Both the position numbers and the translations under genes were made by a program. A stretch of 64,000 nucleotides of DNA from Raphanus sativus. Its lineage: Eukaryota > Streptophyta > Magnoliopsida > Brassicales > Brassicaceae. The DNA lies in NCBI RefSeq assembly GCF_000801105.2, contig NC_079514.1, positions 2,294,001 to 2,358,000 of the forward strand. The letters are read 5' to 3'. Positions 11,805 to 25,100 of the stretch are shown here, one piece after another (the stretch's first letter is position 1; each line of letters starts with the position of its first letter). The notes beneath the pieces are model-generated. The model did no database searches, was not told the origin of the DNA, and was given only the letters and a program-made list of their open reading frames with translations.

Positions 11805-12420
11805 GAGTTATTCTTGGGTTCACCCTTAGGATGAAACTTTACCAATAGAAACTTGTCATTTTAGATTCAATATCTTTTAATTAAGGAAACAAATAATTTG
11901 TCAAATTATTTTATTTTTCAAAATAAAATTTAAAAATAAATAAAAATAGTATATAAAAACGAATTAAAAAAATTAATGTTGTCAACAAAACACTAAACCC
12001 TAAACTCTAATACTAAACCCTAAACTCTAATCATAAACCTTAAACCTTTGGATAAACCATAAACCCTTGGAAAAACACTAAACATGTTGTCAACAAAACA
12101 CTAAACTCTAATCCTAAACCCTAAACCCTTGGGTAAACCCTAACCCTTGAAAAAACACCAAACATTTGGATAAATTCTAAACTATAAATCTTAAACACTA
12201 AACTCCAAATCTTATAAATAAATATTTTTTAAAATAATCTTTATTGAGAACTATTGTTATTTTTATTTATTTAATCTTTTTTGTTTATTTTAAAAGCATA
12301 ATATAATTTGGCAAGTTATTTTTGTTTACTTAATTAAAAGATACTAGATCTAAAATAACAACTTTCTATTGATTGGTGAACCTAAAGGTTCATCTTAGGG
12401 GGTGAACCCAAGAAAAAGTC
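11805..12420. mobile_element. Mutator-type MITE, 616 bp, with 9-bp TSD and telomere-like core
   Basis: The element is flanked by identical 9-bp direct repeats TTAAAATAA (11796-11804 and 12421-12429), the duplication length of the Mutator superfamily. The ends are inverted: GAGTTATTCTTGGGTTCACC on the left and, reverse complemented, GACTTTTTCTTGGGTTCACC on the right. Similarity continues for over 100 bp (for example atcttttaattaag in both arms). The core (about 11,990-12,210) is a run of degenerate AAACCCTAAA units. There is no transposase, so it is non-autonomous. Confidence 0.85.
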
Positions 12421-12831
12421 TTAAAATAAATAAAATTAATTTTATTCTTGCGTAATATTTCTACTTCCAATGTTATATTTTTTTCCAAAAAGTGTTTCTA
12501 TTTTATATATAGTCATTGTCGTCATTGTAAGAAGTTTCATTTCCAAATTATATGGAGCCTAATCATGTGATGTGTGTTCTTGTTCTTGCTAAAGTTATTT
12601 GCTTCGGCCTTTTAGTGAAAGATATAATTTTGAAGAATAACCAGAAAATTTTCATTCAGTCCTTTCTTTGTTAACTTAAAACTGTTAATTATGACTAAAC
12701 AAAAATCTCAAAATAGAAGCGCAAGAGAAATAGATGTTTCATGTCATCATGTGAATTTCTAAACGTTACCATCAGAAGCCCATTGTTCATTTTCTGATTG
12801 TCCCTCCAAACTTTTCTGATCCTCTCAGGCT

Positions 12832-14835
12832 TTAGACTTGATTGATGTTGAAGAGTTTGCTGATTCCCATTATCTTTTCCCCTGCTTGTTCCAACGTTAC
12901 ATTTGTCAACAAAAAAAGAGCCCGAAGCAAGAAGATAAATATAAAGACATTGTTCATGGGTTGCTTAGATCATACCTAACACATCAATTTCCAGCAGCGC
13001 AGCTTCTAGATTACGTTCCTTTATCTCGAGCTCTGACCGAAACTGTCTTACATCGGTTAAAGCATCCACAACACTCTGCTTCACCTTTGTTACCTGATCA
13101 GAGATTGAGCAGGGTTGAAGAGGTTGCTTGCCCTGCAAGGTTTTTGGAGCAGCACTTGATCTCTTTGATGCCCTAGTGCGGTGAGATGGTTCTCCTTCTG
13201 CAGAAACTCTAGCTTTCTTTTGAACTCCAGTTTCCTTTTCTTCTTCAGCTCGTGACACCTGAATCATCCTTGGCTGTGGAGTCTTAGAGCCATCAAATGA
13301 TGCTTCCTTTATTTAAAACACGATTCTTTTTAGCATAGAGATTTCTCCAAAACAAAAATTAAGAACATGGAATGAAAATGAATTGGTGTTAACCTTGGAG
13401 CTGATCTTGAGAATAGGATTAGCTCCTCCTCTGATAGCCTCTAGTGTGAAGGAATCCCCAACTTTCTTTATGCCATTGGCTACAAAGCAATCTCTTAAAC
13501 CTCTAATGTAGAATAGCTCACTTCCCTTCATGTGACATAGATGTAACTTCCACTCCACGCCATCTTTGTTCACTATAGTTATATTTCCCACTTCCTTGAT
13601 CCCATTAGCTCTTCCGAATGGTGCAGGTACTCGCTTTATTTAACAAAATTAAACCCATTTGAGACAATGACCAAAAGAAAAAAAAAAGACTGTTGGAACT
13701 TACAAGTCGACCTGACTTAAACATGTAAGGTTTAAGTTGTAATGCCACAGTCCTGTTCTGATTCATTGAAGCAGGGTCTGAGCAGTCCTCGGATTCAATC
13801 TCACCAACTTCAGTGTTGGGACACAACTGTAGCGCAGGTTTTGTTCCGTTTTGGACAAGTTTGAATCTACAGAAAGATTCAGCTTTGATACCATTTAATT
13901 TGCAGAAACTTGTCCAACCATTACGGACAAATGATTGACCAGTTGTTTTGTTGTGTCTAAGATCCAGAGTCCAAGACTTTCCATGTTCGTTCCTTAGATC
14001 GATCTCACACTGTCTGTTGTTCAGACCATTCGACCTCGCAAATTTGCTTGGAAGATACTGCAGCATAAAGACTTGATAAATAAGTACGTACCAAAATAAT
14101 ACAATGAGAATAACCTTTTTTTTTTTTTTGAAACATACAATGAGAATAACTATATTGAAAAATTTCAAGTGTAAGTATTAACCATATGGTTTCGACTTAG
14201 GTTTGAAGGTGTGACGTGCGCAACAAGATAAGTGTTTTCTGATGAAGACTCTGTTTCTGTTCTTGCTCTCTTCTTCAACGATGTTTTATTTGGATACAGT
14301 TTCTCTTCCGAGGTTGCATCATCATCATCGTAAACATCATCATCAAAGATATTGTGTTCATCATCATCATCGGAACCATCATTTTCAGCTTCAGAGGTAG
14401 ACGAGATGAACTGAATCTGCTGAGAGAAACTGCGTCCGAAGGGTGTAACGTGAAAGACCATGTCCCCGTCGCGCCTGAAACTCAAAACGTCGTCGTTTAA
14501 TATATAGTGGTGATCAGAGAAATGTTTCCATCCGCGGGTGAATCTCTGACCGTCCAACTCAACCTCCCATGTTCTGTCCGAAGCGTCCGAAGTAAGTTTC
14601 AGTTTTGTAGACTGAATGTTACCCTTTAAGTGATTCAAAACAAACGAATCAGGAATCACCTGCAACAACCACAACAGCAATAATCAAATTTTAGCAAAAA
14701 AAAACAACAACAATAAGGGAAGACAAAAACCATATGTTAAACGGTAACAACAGAGATAGAAAGAGAAGGTACTGGGTTTGACTTTTGTCCAGACAGATCT
14801 ATGATGAAGATTGGTTTCTTCGTTGAGGAAGCCAT
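12832..14835 (-). CDS. REM-type B3-domain DNA-binding protein with three B3 domains (REM-A)
   Basis: Plant REM proteins are nuclear, putative DNA-binding B3 factors, many expressed in reproductive meristems. Six minus-strand exons fit: 14773-14835, 14183-14659, 13704-14057, 13394-13633, 12976-13306 and 12832-12881, all in phase, about 504 aa. Three B3 domains are encoded by exons 2, 3 and 4 (TWEVELDGQRFTRGW, SWTLDLRHNK, EWKLHLCHMKG). An acidic Asp/Glu linker follows the first B3. The C-terminus has a basic region ([12 protein letters not shown]) and a helical tail ending GEKIMGISKLFNINQV. The first exon (MASSTKKPIFIIDLSG) differs from the usual REM start. It belongs to the At4g31610-31690 REM cluster; which member cannot be told by eye. 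Confidence 0.85.
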
Positions 14836-15163
14836 AACTGGATCCACCGTTGTTGAACAATCTCTCTCTAAGGATTTCCTCTTCCTAGGCGTTATACTAG
14901 TGGTTTTACGTTACTACAGAATTGAAAGTTCATTTATTATTTTCTTTTTACGAAGTCGTAATTTCCGTTATTTACTGTAACAGATTATTAATTAATGACG
15001 GAGATATTTTCTTAATCATTCTTTAACAAACGCCTTGCAGTTAAATTTCGGAAACACTGAACGGCATGCTGTTTCAAACGTAGGCCTTAAAGTAAAAGAA
15101 GTAAAACTACCATATCAATTGAAATCAAAATAATACTCCATCCATTTCAAAAAGAATTTCCAA
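14836..15163. other. Short intergenic region upstream of REM-A
   Basis: Contains the presumed promoter of REM-A on the minus strand. No repeat or gene is recognised. It ends at the Helitron 5' terminus. Confidence 0.5.
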
Positions 15164-17974
15164 TCCCTTATATATTAAAAGAGAAGCATTTGATTTAATG
15201 CGTTTACATTAACAATCTGACGTGTCGATTGCAGAAGGCCTCTCAAAAAATTCTAGAAATTAATTGTCCTTTACTTTCCTAAAATTGCAACTCTACGAAT
15301 AACACTTTCCTGATATACAACCGGAGTGTTTTTATCAATACTAACACGCATCGCTAACATAATACACGATATCTTAAAAAAATTATGAGATTATAAGATT
15401 TTGTTTCTGATCATTCAACCTGGAAAGACAAAGCTCACATATCAGTAACAGAGTTTTAACATTAATGGACATGTCTTTGTTTTTTTGCAAGATATCATTT
15501 TAGATTTCTGTTAGTGATCACTTAACCTGCAAAGAAAAAAACTCAAATATAATATTTCGTACTACAAACGTTTCACGTGCTATACAAAGATTATAATACA
15601 AACAAAAAATAAAGATGATTAGTTAATACTTAAGAGTGTTCTATATCAAAACATTTGAGATTATGTTTATGATAATTCACAACGCAAAGACATAATACAG
15701 ATACTTTTTATAAACATGTTCTTCTCATGAGATTTGATGTTTAAACATCACAAACAAATGTTGATTTATTTGGCCAAGCATATCTAAGTCGGAGAGAAGG
15801 ATTGCAGTGTAAACATGAAACATGAATAGCTATATTACGTATAAAAATGAAAGATATTTAAGTTGGACTAAAACATATTTACGTTGGACGTGTTACTTCA
15901 TGCTTATATATGTCTACGGACCATAAACATTAAGAAACATATATACATTGATTACTAAAGCATCAAATGGACTCTTTTATTAGTATACACATTTTCCTTT
16001 ATTTGTCGTAAGTTAATATTGTATTTTACAGTTGTTATTCTTATTATTAACTTTGTTTGTATATGTATTAAATAGTAACAGGTCCGTATCTCCTATATAT
16101 TTAATTGTGGACCATTGCAACATTTTATAGTCACATATCATAACCCAAAATAATTTTTATAATCCTTAAAAAATTGGTCTATTTAAATATATATTATACT
16201 TTATTAAACTAATTATTAAATTTTCTTAAATAAAAGTTACAGAATTACCTAATATTAATTAACATATATATGACAATTAATTATTATGAATAATAAGATT
16301 TGATAACAATTTTTGTATCCTCTCTCATTTTGTTTAGTTTAGATTATTCAAAGAAATTAAACAATCACATCAATCTAATAATAAGGATAGATTTATTATA
16401 TGTTATATTTTAAATTTTTTATAATGACGATAAATTACAAAAAGTTTGAAAATCTCACTTTGAAAATTTTGTGATCAGTGAATTTTTTTTGTTATAAAAA
16501 TACAAATCATCATAAATTGTATGAATATGAAATTCTCACTTAATATATATTCATATTAAATATATATATAGTTTAAATTAAATATATAAAATATAAAAAC
16601 ATGAATATGTTAATTTTGAAATTTGCATTGAAAACTATCACATCGAAACTTTTGAAATTAATGGTATTTTTTGTTACAACAAATATACGAATGTTAATAA
16701 AACCATATGATAATAAATATTTATATTGAATTATATTATATATCTATGTCAACATCATTCAAATTTAATTGTATATAAAATAAATAAAATAATTATTTTG
16801 ATTTACTTACCATAAAAATATTGTAACTAACAAGATGTATTTTTTATTTATGTGATTATTATAATCCTATATATTATAATTAAGAAACAATTAATTACTT
16901 TAGCAAGTGTAAAATCTTATTAATTAATATTTTTTTTTCAGAAAATCACAAGAGATCGATACATCGATGATTTAGTTATATGCTACTGAACTCATCTAGC
17001 GAAAATATATATTGCACAAAAAAAATTATTTCCTAAACCCTAACCTCCTTTCTCTTCGTCACAACACTGACAAAAGATAATTTGAAGTGTTGATTTTGAT
17101 AATCTGAAATAGTAACATTTTTTAGTCCAACCCATCTTTTCCTTAAATGACCTAGAGTGATTTTTAATAATTAATTAAATGGTCAGGTACATAGTAGAAC
17201 GTGTTCCGGTTTAAAAATGGTTGCATACCTAATATAAATATGACCATTATCACTTTAATTTAAAATTTTGTTACAATAAAAAATATAGGTTTGGGCAAAA
17301 TCTGAATCCAAAGAACCGAACCAAATCCAATCTGAAAAGTAATACTGAATTTTTACCAAATTAGTTAGATATCCGAACATATTCAAGATTTTGGTATATA
17401 GAGAATCGGAATTGTCCAAATTCAACGAGATTTATATCTTAAATATATTAATTATTTTTAAATTTAATATCTAAAAGAATATACAAAATATATAGATGTT
17501 TTAAGTTGTCCAAAAATACTTGGAATATATATAGATAAATACATATTTAAAATAGCTAAACGATACTCAAAATACTTAAAATATTTAAAATATTTATTGA
17601 TATTCTATCCAAATAATTAAGCTTAACTAATTTTTATGTTAAGTTTAAGTATTTGGCATACATTATTCAAATTTATATGTTATCTATTATTTTTATTTTT
17701 AGATTTGTGAAATTAAAAGCATAAATGAACTTTGGTTTTAAAAATATAAATGGGTTACGAGAACCAAACTGAACCCGCAAAGATACAAACTGAATCGAAC
17801 CAAATCCGCAAAGATTCAAAATGAACAGAAGTAAACCGAACAAATGATACACGTATGTCTTTAATCAAACGTGAAAAAAGTTACTGATAACAAAATAAAT
17901 ATTGTTTTATAGTATTTATAAATGCGTCATACTTAAAAAAAATTACTCCGCGCAAGGCGCGGATTATTATCTAG
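15164..17974 (+). mobile_element. Non-autonomous Helitron (about 2.8 kb)
   Basis: The 5' end TCCCTTATATATTAAAAGAG follows an A. The 3' end has a GC-rich hairpin CCGCGC-AAG-GCGCGG (17948-17962), then ATTATTAT and the terminal CTAG, followed by T. A 5' TC, a 3' hairpin plus CTAG and insertion between A and T are the Helitron hallmarks. The interior is AT-rich without Rep/helicase coding sequence, so it is non-autonomous. Part of it (about 17,290-17,840) carries GGTTCGG-type phrases, for example ccgaaccaaatcc and ccgaacatattc. Confidence 0.8.
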
Positions 17975-18042
17975 TATCTTATAATAATATGAACTAAAAA
18001 TATTTAAATAATTATATTTATTGTGTGTTTTATAATTAGTTA

Positions 18043-18351
18043 CTAGGTGTTTTCCTGCACCATGTGCAGTAAAACAATTAAAATATTTTCTAACAGATAA
18101 ATATAAATTATATTTATTTTTATTAATATTATAAATTTTCTTTTTCTTATTAATATTTTATTTAAATTGATTTAACTGAACATTAAAATTAAGATAAAAC
18201 AATTTTGTTTATTTTTGAAATATATTTAAGAATGTGCATGTATATATTAAATTATAATCTTAGGTAGATTTTAAATCTATTTATTTTAATTAAATATTTA
18301 AAATTGCATAATTGTCAAAAATTAAAATTAAACAATATTTATAAAATCTGT

Positions 18352-18392
<41 letters not shown>

Positions 18393-19365
18393 AAACTAAT
18401 GATTTTACGATTTAAATTGATTTTATGATTAATTTTTATAATTTTCTAAAAATATGTATATATTTTTGAAATATTTTTAATTTAATGATATTTCAAAATT
18501 TGAAATGCCATAATTGAATATATTTATTTTAATGATGATTTATGAGTTATTACCATATTTTTAAAAAGTCCAAAAATATAAATCGACAATAAATGTAATA
18601 CATGAGTTATTACAATATTTAAAAAGTTTACCAAAAATATAAATTACATTAATATAATTGTCCATGTCATATTAATCTATAATACATGTCCATGTCATAT
18701 TAATCTATAAGACATGTCATCAATTTTAGTAGCCATGTCATATTATTTTTGTGAAAATGATTGTAGAAGACATGTGGCAAAATCACTTCTCAAATATAGT
18801 CTAGGGGATGAAAATTTCATAATTTCAAAAATTAAATTAAAAAATATTTATAAAATCTGTTGATATATAAGAAACTAATGATTTTACGATTTAATTTGAT
18901 TTTATGATTTAATTTTTGTAATTTTCTAAAAATATGTATATATTTTTGAAATATTTTTAATTTAAATGATATTTCGAAATTTGAAATGCCATAATTGAAT
19001 ATATTTATTTTAATGATGATTTATGAGTTATTACCATATTTTTAAAAAGTGCAAAAATATAAATCGAAAATAAATGTAATATATGAGTCATTACCATATT
19101 TTAAAAAGTTTACCAAAAATATAAATTAACATTAAGTATAATTGTCCATGTCATATAATTTATAAAACATGTCATCAATTTTATTAGTCATGTCATATTA
19201 TTTTTGTGAGAATGATTGTAGAGAATACATGTGGCAAAAATTGTCCATGTCATATTAATCTATAAGACATGTCATCAATTTTATTAGTCATGTCATATTA
19301 TTTTTGTGAGAATGATTGTAAAGAAGACATGTGGCAAAATCACTTCTCAAATATAGTCTAGGAGA
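18043..19365 (-). mobile_element. Helitron with two tandem 5' ends
   Basis: Read on the minus strand, the 3' end shows hairpin CTGCACATGGTGCAG and then GAAAACACCTAG with T after it (CTAG at 18043-18046). Two 5' termini are visible: TCTCCTAGACTATATTTGAG starting at 19365 and TCCCCTAGACTATATTTGAG starting at 18808, both after an A. The roughly 550 bp behind each terminus are alike (same order of aagaaactaatgattttacg, tatgagttattaccatattt, catgtcatattatttttgtg). The first copy carries a (TA)n tract at about 18,355-18,391. No coding sequence is seen. Confidence 0.75.
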
Positions 19366-20060
19366 TATCATTTTAAGACATGGAGTATTTTATAGGTAAA
19401 TTAAAGTTTTTATTTATATATTTTGGATTTTCTTCTAAACCAAATAATTTTACACGCCAAGACAATACAGTTTTTTCATTAAAGAAAGCAATGGATGTTC
19501 TCCTTACAGATTTTAGTTCAAAAACAAAATGGTGTCATCATAGTCTACTAATTATCGATATAAATCAAATCGTGTCATCATAACCTGAAAGGACATGATC
19601 CTGGTAAAGTTTTAAGGTGGATATCAGAAGTGGAGTTATGTTAGATTATTGATATAAATCAAATCGTGTCATCATAACCTGAAATGAACGATGGTAAGTG
19701 TTGAAAAAGTGTGTGTGCAGCGATGGAGTAGTCGCAGGAGAGTCTATAATTCTGGAGACACAACATAATTTGCAAATTGCAATGCACGTTTTGGGCTTCT
19801 CTAAGTTGAAATTACTAAACAAAAGACTTGTACTCATAAGGAGCAACCACCATTTGAATCAGAGTTTTGAAGACACAAGTGGAACTAAAACGGTGGGAAT
19901 AAGCCCTAAACTAATGGACTAGGAACTACTACAATCTAATTCTCCAGCACTAAATGTCTGAAACAATCTTGAAACAAAGACCTCAAATAAAACAGAGTTT
20001 ACAAAAGTGAATGATCTTCAGCTCCACCTTAAAACTTAGTTATTATTTGAGGATGTTGTT
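19366..20060. other. Intergenic region downstream of REM-B
   Basis: No gene is seen. A phrase of about 30 bp (gatataaatcaaatcgtgtcatcataacct) is present twice, near 19556 and 19650, marking a short duplication. Helitron-like AT-rich DNA precedes it. Confidence 0.5.
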
Positions 20061-21660
20061 TTATTCCCTTTGTCTTCTCCTCTCTGTGCGCCAACATGGA
20101 ACTGTTAGTAAATAGATTAGAGCTAAAAAATAAACTATAAGAACATATATCAAATTAGTGAAATTACACATCTCACCTAAGTTTTTGATTTCCTGCAATG
20201 TATCTTCCAGTTCTTGTTCCTTTGTCTTGAGCTCTTCACGAAACCGTCTGATACTAGTTAAAGTACTTACAACGCTATGTTTCACCTTAGTCATCAATAG
20301 ATCTGAGACAGAGCAAGGTTGCTTGTCCTGTAAGTTTTCTTGATTGGCATTGGTTTCCTTAGATGCCCTAGTGCGATGAGAGGGTTCTCCTTCTTCAGCT
20401 GTTTTGTCTTTTATTTCCTGACTCCATTTAGCTCGCTTGTGAGCACTAGCCTCTGCTTCAAACGGTGGTTGCTCCATCTGAGTACAAGTCGTTTCACAAC
20501 TTTTAAGCAAAACCTAAGAAACGTAACTTAACACGCAAGTTTGTTTGATTTTCATACTAACCTTCGAACAGAACTTGAGCATAGGACTTGCGCCTCCTCT
20601 GATCAACTCCAAAGTTAGAGACTCCCCTGCTCTTACTTCATTCACGCGACAGAATATACTCCAGCCATTGCGACTCATAATGTACATGTACATAATAGAT
20701 CCATTTGTTGTTTCAACCTTAAGCTCCATCGCCCACTCAGCTCCCTTTTTATCCACAAGAATGATCTTTCCCGGCTTGATGAGTCCGTTCACTCTCGTGA
20801 AACTTGCTGGTAAATGCTGCAAAAGATTCAGAATTTAGAAACTCAAATACAGAGCCCGTTCTGAACATAAACTAGTGAAGCATTAACTTATGCTCCACAA
20901 AGTTTCAAAAAAAAATATATATATATATATATGTATTCTTCCAATTTTTTTTAATTATATAAATTATTACTAAATTATCTGTAGCCTTCAGATTAATGTG
21001 TCAAGAAAACTAGACATAGAAGAGTGAAAGTCACCTGTCTACCGGTCTCAAAGCTCGCTGATGTAGGAGTTAACTTCACAAACTTTGTGAGATTCTTCTC
21101 AACTTCCTTGTCTGAATCAGAAAATGAAACGTTTCAAGTATAGAAAGAATCTCAGCAAAACCTATGTACGTACGTGAAACCGATGATTCAAAGTCAGACC
21201 TATTTCACCACTCTCTTCTTCATCTTCTTGGCAACGACTACCAGACAGTGTGTATCGGATCTCACAGCAGTTGGGTCCTAAAGCAGTGACATGGAACAAC
21301 ATGTCTCGTTCGTGTCTAAAAACGACAAAGTCACCGACTCCAAGAACATGTGCCTCAACGAACTCCTTCCAACCATGAGTGAGTCTTTGGCCTTCCATCT
21401 TCACTTTCCATGTTTTCTCCGATGCATCAGATCTCAACGTTACTGTCTTTCCCTCGTGTTTTCCTTCAATGTGTTCGGAGAAGAACTGCACAGGAATATT
21501 CTGCAGTAGACAAAACAGATGCATAAGACAATCTATACGTTCATAGAGACAGATGAAAGACAATAGACGGAGAAATTCATACCAGATGACTCTTGGAACC
21601 GAGAAGAAACGGCTGGAAGAAGTGTGGGGTTGCCGGAGAGAAGAGTGATGCCTTCACCAT
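20061..21660 (-). CDS. REM-type B3-domain protein with two B3 domains (REM-B)
   Basis: Six in-phase exons on the minus strand: 21583-21660, 21200-21500, 21035-21111, 20562-20816, 20177-20513 and 20061-20101, about 362 aa. The start [20 protein letters not shown] is the usual REM opening (TPHFFQP). B3 number 1 (exon 2) has [18 protein letters not shown] and B3 number 2 (exon 4) has EWAMELKVE and [13 protein letters not shown] basic linker ([13 protein letters not shown]) and coiled tail follow, parallel to REM-A exon 5. The last exon reads [13 protein letters not shown] and stops, unlike the GEKI-type tail of REM-A, so either the last exon has diverged or the true acceptor is elsewhere. A nuclear DNA-binding role is inferred from the family. 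Confidence 0.82.
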
Positions 21661-22199
21661 TTCAGATCACTTAAACAAACCCAAAAGTTTTCTAGGAAGT
21701 AGGAAGTTACAAGATGTACAAAGAAAGTTCATTATTGTTGCCTCTTCATATTTCACCGGTTCATTTTCTTCTTTCTCACAATAAATGAACTGAGAAGACT
21801 TAAAGTTCTTACACAATTTCCTAAACTAAAGATAAATATTAATTGTAAGCTGTATATTCAAATCATTACAAATGATAATGCCTATAGCTAGATTCAGTTT
21901 AGAGCATTATCAACACCGGTTTTTGTATGTTTTATGTATTCTAATGGTTCCTACCGGGAAGTTAGTTAAGGGTTTGGTTCGGTTTATGTATTCTAATGGG
22001 CCGGCCTATTTAGTTTTTTTTTAATTAGAGTATTTGTAAAATAAAAACAAAACATATATGTATTTTGTATTCTACTCCCAGCGCTGATGAACGTGGTAAT
22101 GTATATCATAGTGGACAAGGATCATCATGATCATAGGAAATGTCTCTGTTTATTACTTCAACAAGTAACGAAATTGCATGAAATGTAAATGATGATGTG

Positions 22200-25100
22200 C
22201 TAACTTTGGCTGCCACTGTTTGCTGGGTTTGCTTCTTCATGGTTATTCATGGAGCATTGACATTTCTTCGTCACTTGGTTTATGTATGACTTTCTGTCTG
22301 GCTGAAGGAACTTCTCCCACAATCCTTTCAGGTTTCGCTGATCCGGGTTCTCCTTCAAGAACTGAAACACGCATTTCCCAAGTGCAGTTGCACAGACTAT
22401 GGTTGCAGTGAGAAACAACACCCAAAAACTATCGATGCCAAGTTTCCTGAACGACTCAGATGGATTTGGGTCCGGGCTGGTGAGTGGATCCGAGCAACTT
22501 TCATCTATTTTCTTGAACCATGCGCTCTCCAGCTGGTCTGCCTTGTTTGACTCTTCCACTTTTAGAATGGCCCTCGAGACATCAGCTACTAAAGGGGATC
22601 CAATGGGAAATACCTGCACAATAAAACTTATGTGTCTTAGCACTGAGTTTGAAGAATGCTCTGCTATAGAGAGAGAGTGTTTTACTTACGAAGCCTAATC
22701 CATCGACCTTGAATGGTGTTTGAACCATTTTATACTTGTTACAGTGCTGTCCGAGAAAGAGTCTCACATACGGCAGTTCCATGAAAACTGCGGAAACACC
22801 TCCCTTTGTTGATTCTGTGTCCAGCAGCTCCTCGCAGTGTTCTGGAGAGCCGTAGGTCACGAGATTAGCATCTGAGAAACCTGATTCTCTGAGTCTTTTC
22901 AGAATAAAAGAACTACGTTGATTCCCCACACGTTCTCCCTTTGCCAGCAAGCTGTTTATGTTGGTCACAGTTGGATGAAGCTGCTGCGATGTGAGAAGCG
23001 ATGCCAAACTAGCGGTGTAACTCTGCGTCAGCAAAAGTACTAAGAAGTACCAAATGATAACCACGAGCCTCGCCCAGAAGCTAAGCACTCTTTCTCCTGT
23101 ACATGCAAACAAGATGTGAAAAAGGTGCATTGGTGTAAGCAAGCAATGTAAGAAGACATACTCGGCGCAAAGACCATAATGGAGAAAGAAAACCAGAGCA
23201 CAGTGCTGATTTGGTATTTTCCAGGCCCATCAAACTCTGGATTTACCCTATGTTCAAGAACCCATACGACGATGGCGATTATGAAAAAGGACGAAAGAGT
23301 GAGTAGGCATAGTCCCCATGTCAAAGGCATCAAGAATATGGTACTGCTTCTTTTGACATTGTCTTTAACCGGAACCACCAAACCCACACCTGATGGTGTG
23401 TACGGCAATGAAAACTCTACGTACTTTGACCTGTTTGCCGATATTGTTGTGTCTCCCACCACAGCATCGTATTTCTGCTCCAGACACAAAGACACAAAGC
23501 ACACAGTTTGCTTAGTGGACCATGAAGAGACGTTTCTTAGATTTTCTTAGATTTTAACTAAGAAAACTAAGAACCTTCTATTAAATAAGAAATATAAGAA
23601 AAGTGTAAAACAAAATGCTAAATCATAAGTTAAAAACCCCAAATAAGAGATTGGGGTTAATCAATGCTCTAAGAGGAAAGAGTTTTGGTATGCTTTTTAC
23701 CCCGAGGTACGCTTGGTAGACCAAAGTCTCGTAATCCATATCTTGTACAGGAATGAAGTCATATGAAACATCATAGGGCATGGCTTGAATAACAGCCTCA
23801 AAGTAGTCGATGCAGAACCCACTGAATATTGTTGAATTGGTGATGGGATCCTTTGCACCTTTCACTAACTGCGGGAAATGGTTATTAGTTGGGACTCCGA
23901 TCTTCAGCCTTTTCCCATTTGTCGGGATCTCCCATCCTTTGGGTACAAAGGTAGTGTCTCCAGGCCATATGATTGGTCTGAGTCGATCTTTCCAAGTGGT
24001 GAAAGTGGTAGCTTGTCTTTGGTGGTCTACGTTCTTCAACAGACCATGTTCTTTCATCCAGTATCATATGGTCCTTCCTCCACGCCCATCCACGTTAACA
24101 ATCTCAAACACTGACGGCTGCAGTTCTCGGTTGATAAATCGGAAATCACCAGCAAGACCTTTGAACCGAACTCCAGAGAGTGTCTGGAGAAGTTTCGGAC
24201 CATATTGAGACACACCTAGACCTTGAAGGCCAGACATGTTCCTCCTCATGGCATCATGATCTGTCTTGACAAAAGTCAAATCTGATGTACCAGCTTCTTC
24301 GATGGCAATTGCGAGTGCAGTGGTGGCATCGTAAGCCCACAGTCCATACACGCTTAGGGAAGAAAGTGGGAAGCTATTCTCCTTCCAACGAGATTTGAAT
24401 GCTTCAAGCTCTTCGGATCTCGGTACGTATGTCTTTACACCCAAGACCCCTTGCATTGCATCAAGCTCCGTCTCGCTCATGAGGCCAAGACCATCGGTGA
24501 TGGCGTTGGTGAGGATCCAGACATATCCTTGCTTCATCAGACCAATCTCCTTAGCTCTGACGAAAAATCTCGAAGCGAGTAGATCTTCAGTGTGGACAAC
24601 AAACACTTTAGTGGGTCGAGTCATCATCCGGAGAAGCTGAACGGAGATCTCATCACCCGTGGCGTTTGGAGAGACTACGATCCTGTAAGGTATACAGACG
24701 TTGATCTCTTGTAACGCATCGGTGAGATGAGGCATTATACCTTCCCCGAAGGTGTTGTCGACGTAAACATGCACAACCTCTCTCCATCCAAAGAGTTTGA
24801 TGATGGCTTTTATGGCGTGAACTTCAGATGAATCATCGTAGGTAGCTCGAAAGAAGTATTGACTACGGATGGAAGTTAGGAAGGGGCTTGTTGCGGAGTA
24901 TGATACAATCGGGACATGAGACTTTTGTCCTATCTCTATCATGAACTGCGCCTGCATGGAAGTCGATGGTCCTATAATCGCTTTCACTTCCTGGTTTGTT
25001 ATCAGATCAAGAGCTGCGACAAAAAGGCAAATGAATGATTAGGAAGAGACAATATGAATGTAGACAAGAATTGTTTACCTGCTGCTGCTGCAGTAACAAC

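Noticed and set aside
11990..12210. AAACCCTAAA runs considered as a true telomere or subtelomere
   Set aside because: The units are degenerate, only about 220 bp long and lie inside an element with a 9-bp target duplication, with genes on both sides.
12838..13176. Plus-strand ORF over the REM-A 3' end
   Set aside because: It is antisense to the conserved REM-A C-terminal exons, whose splice sites and phases agree.
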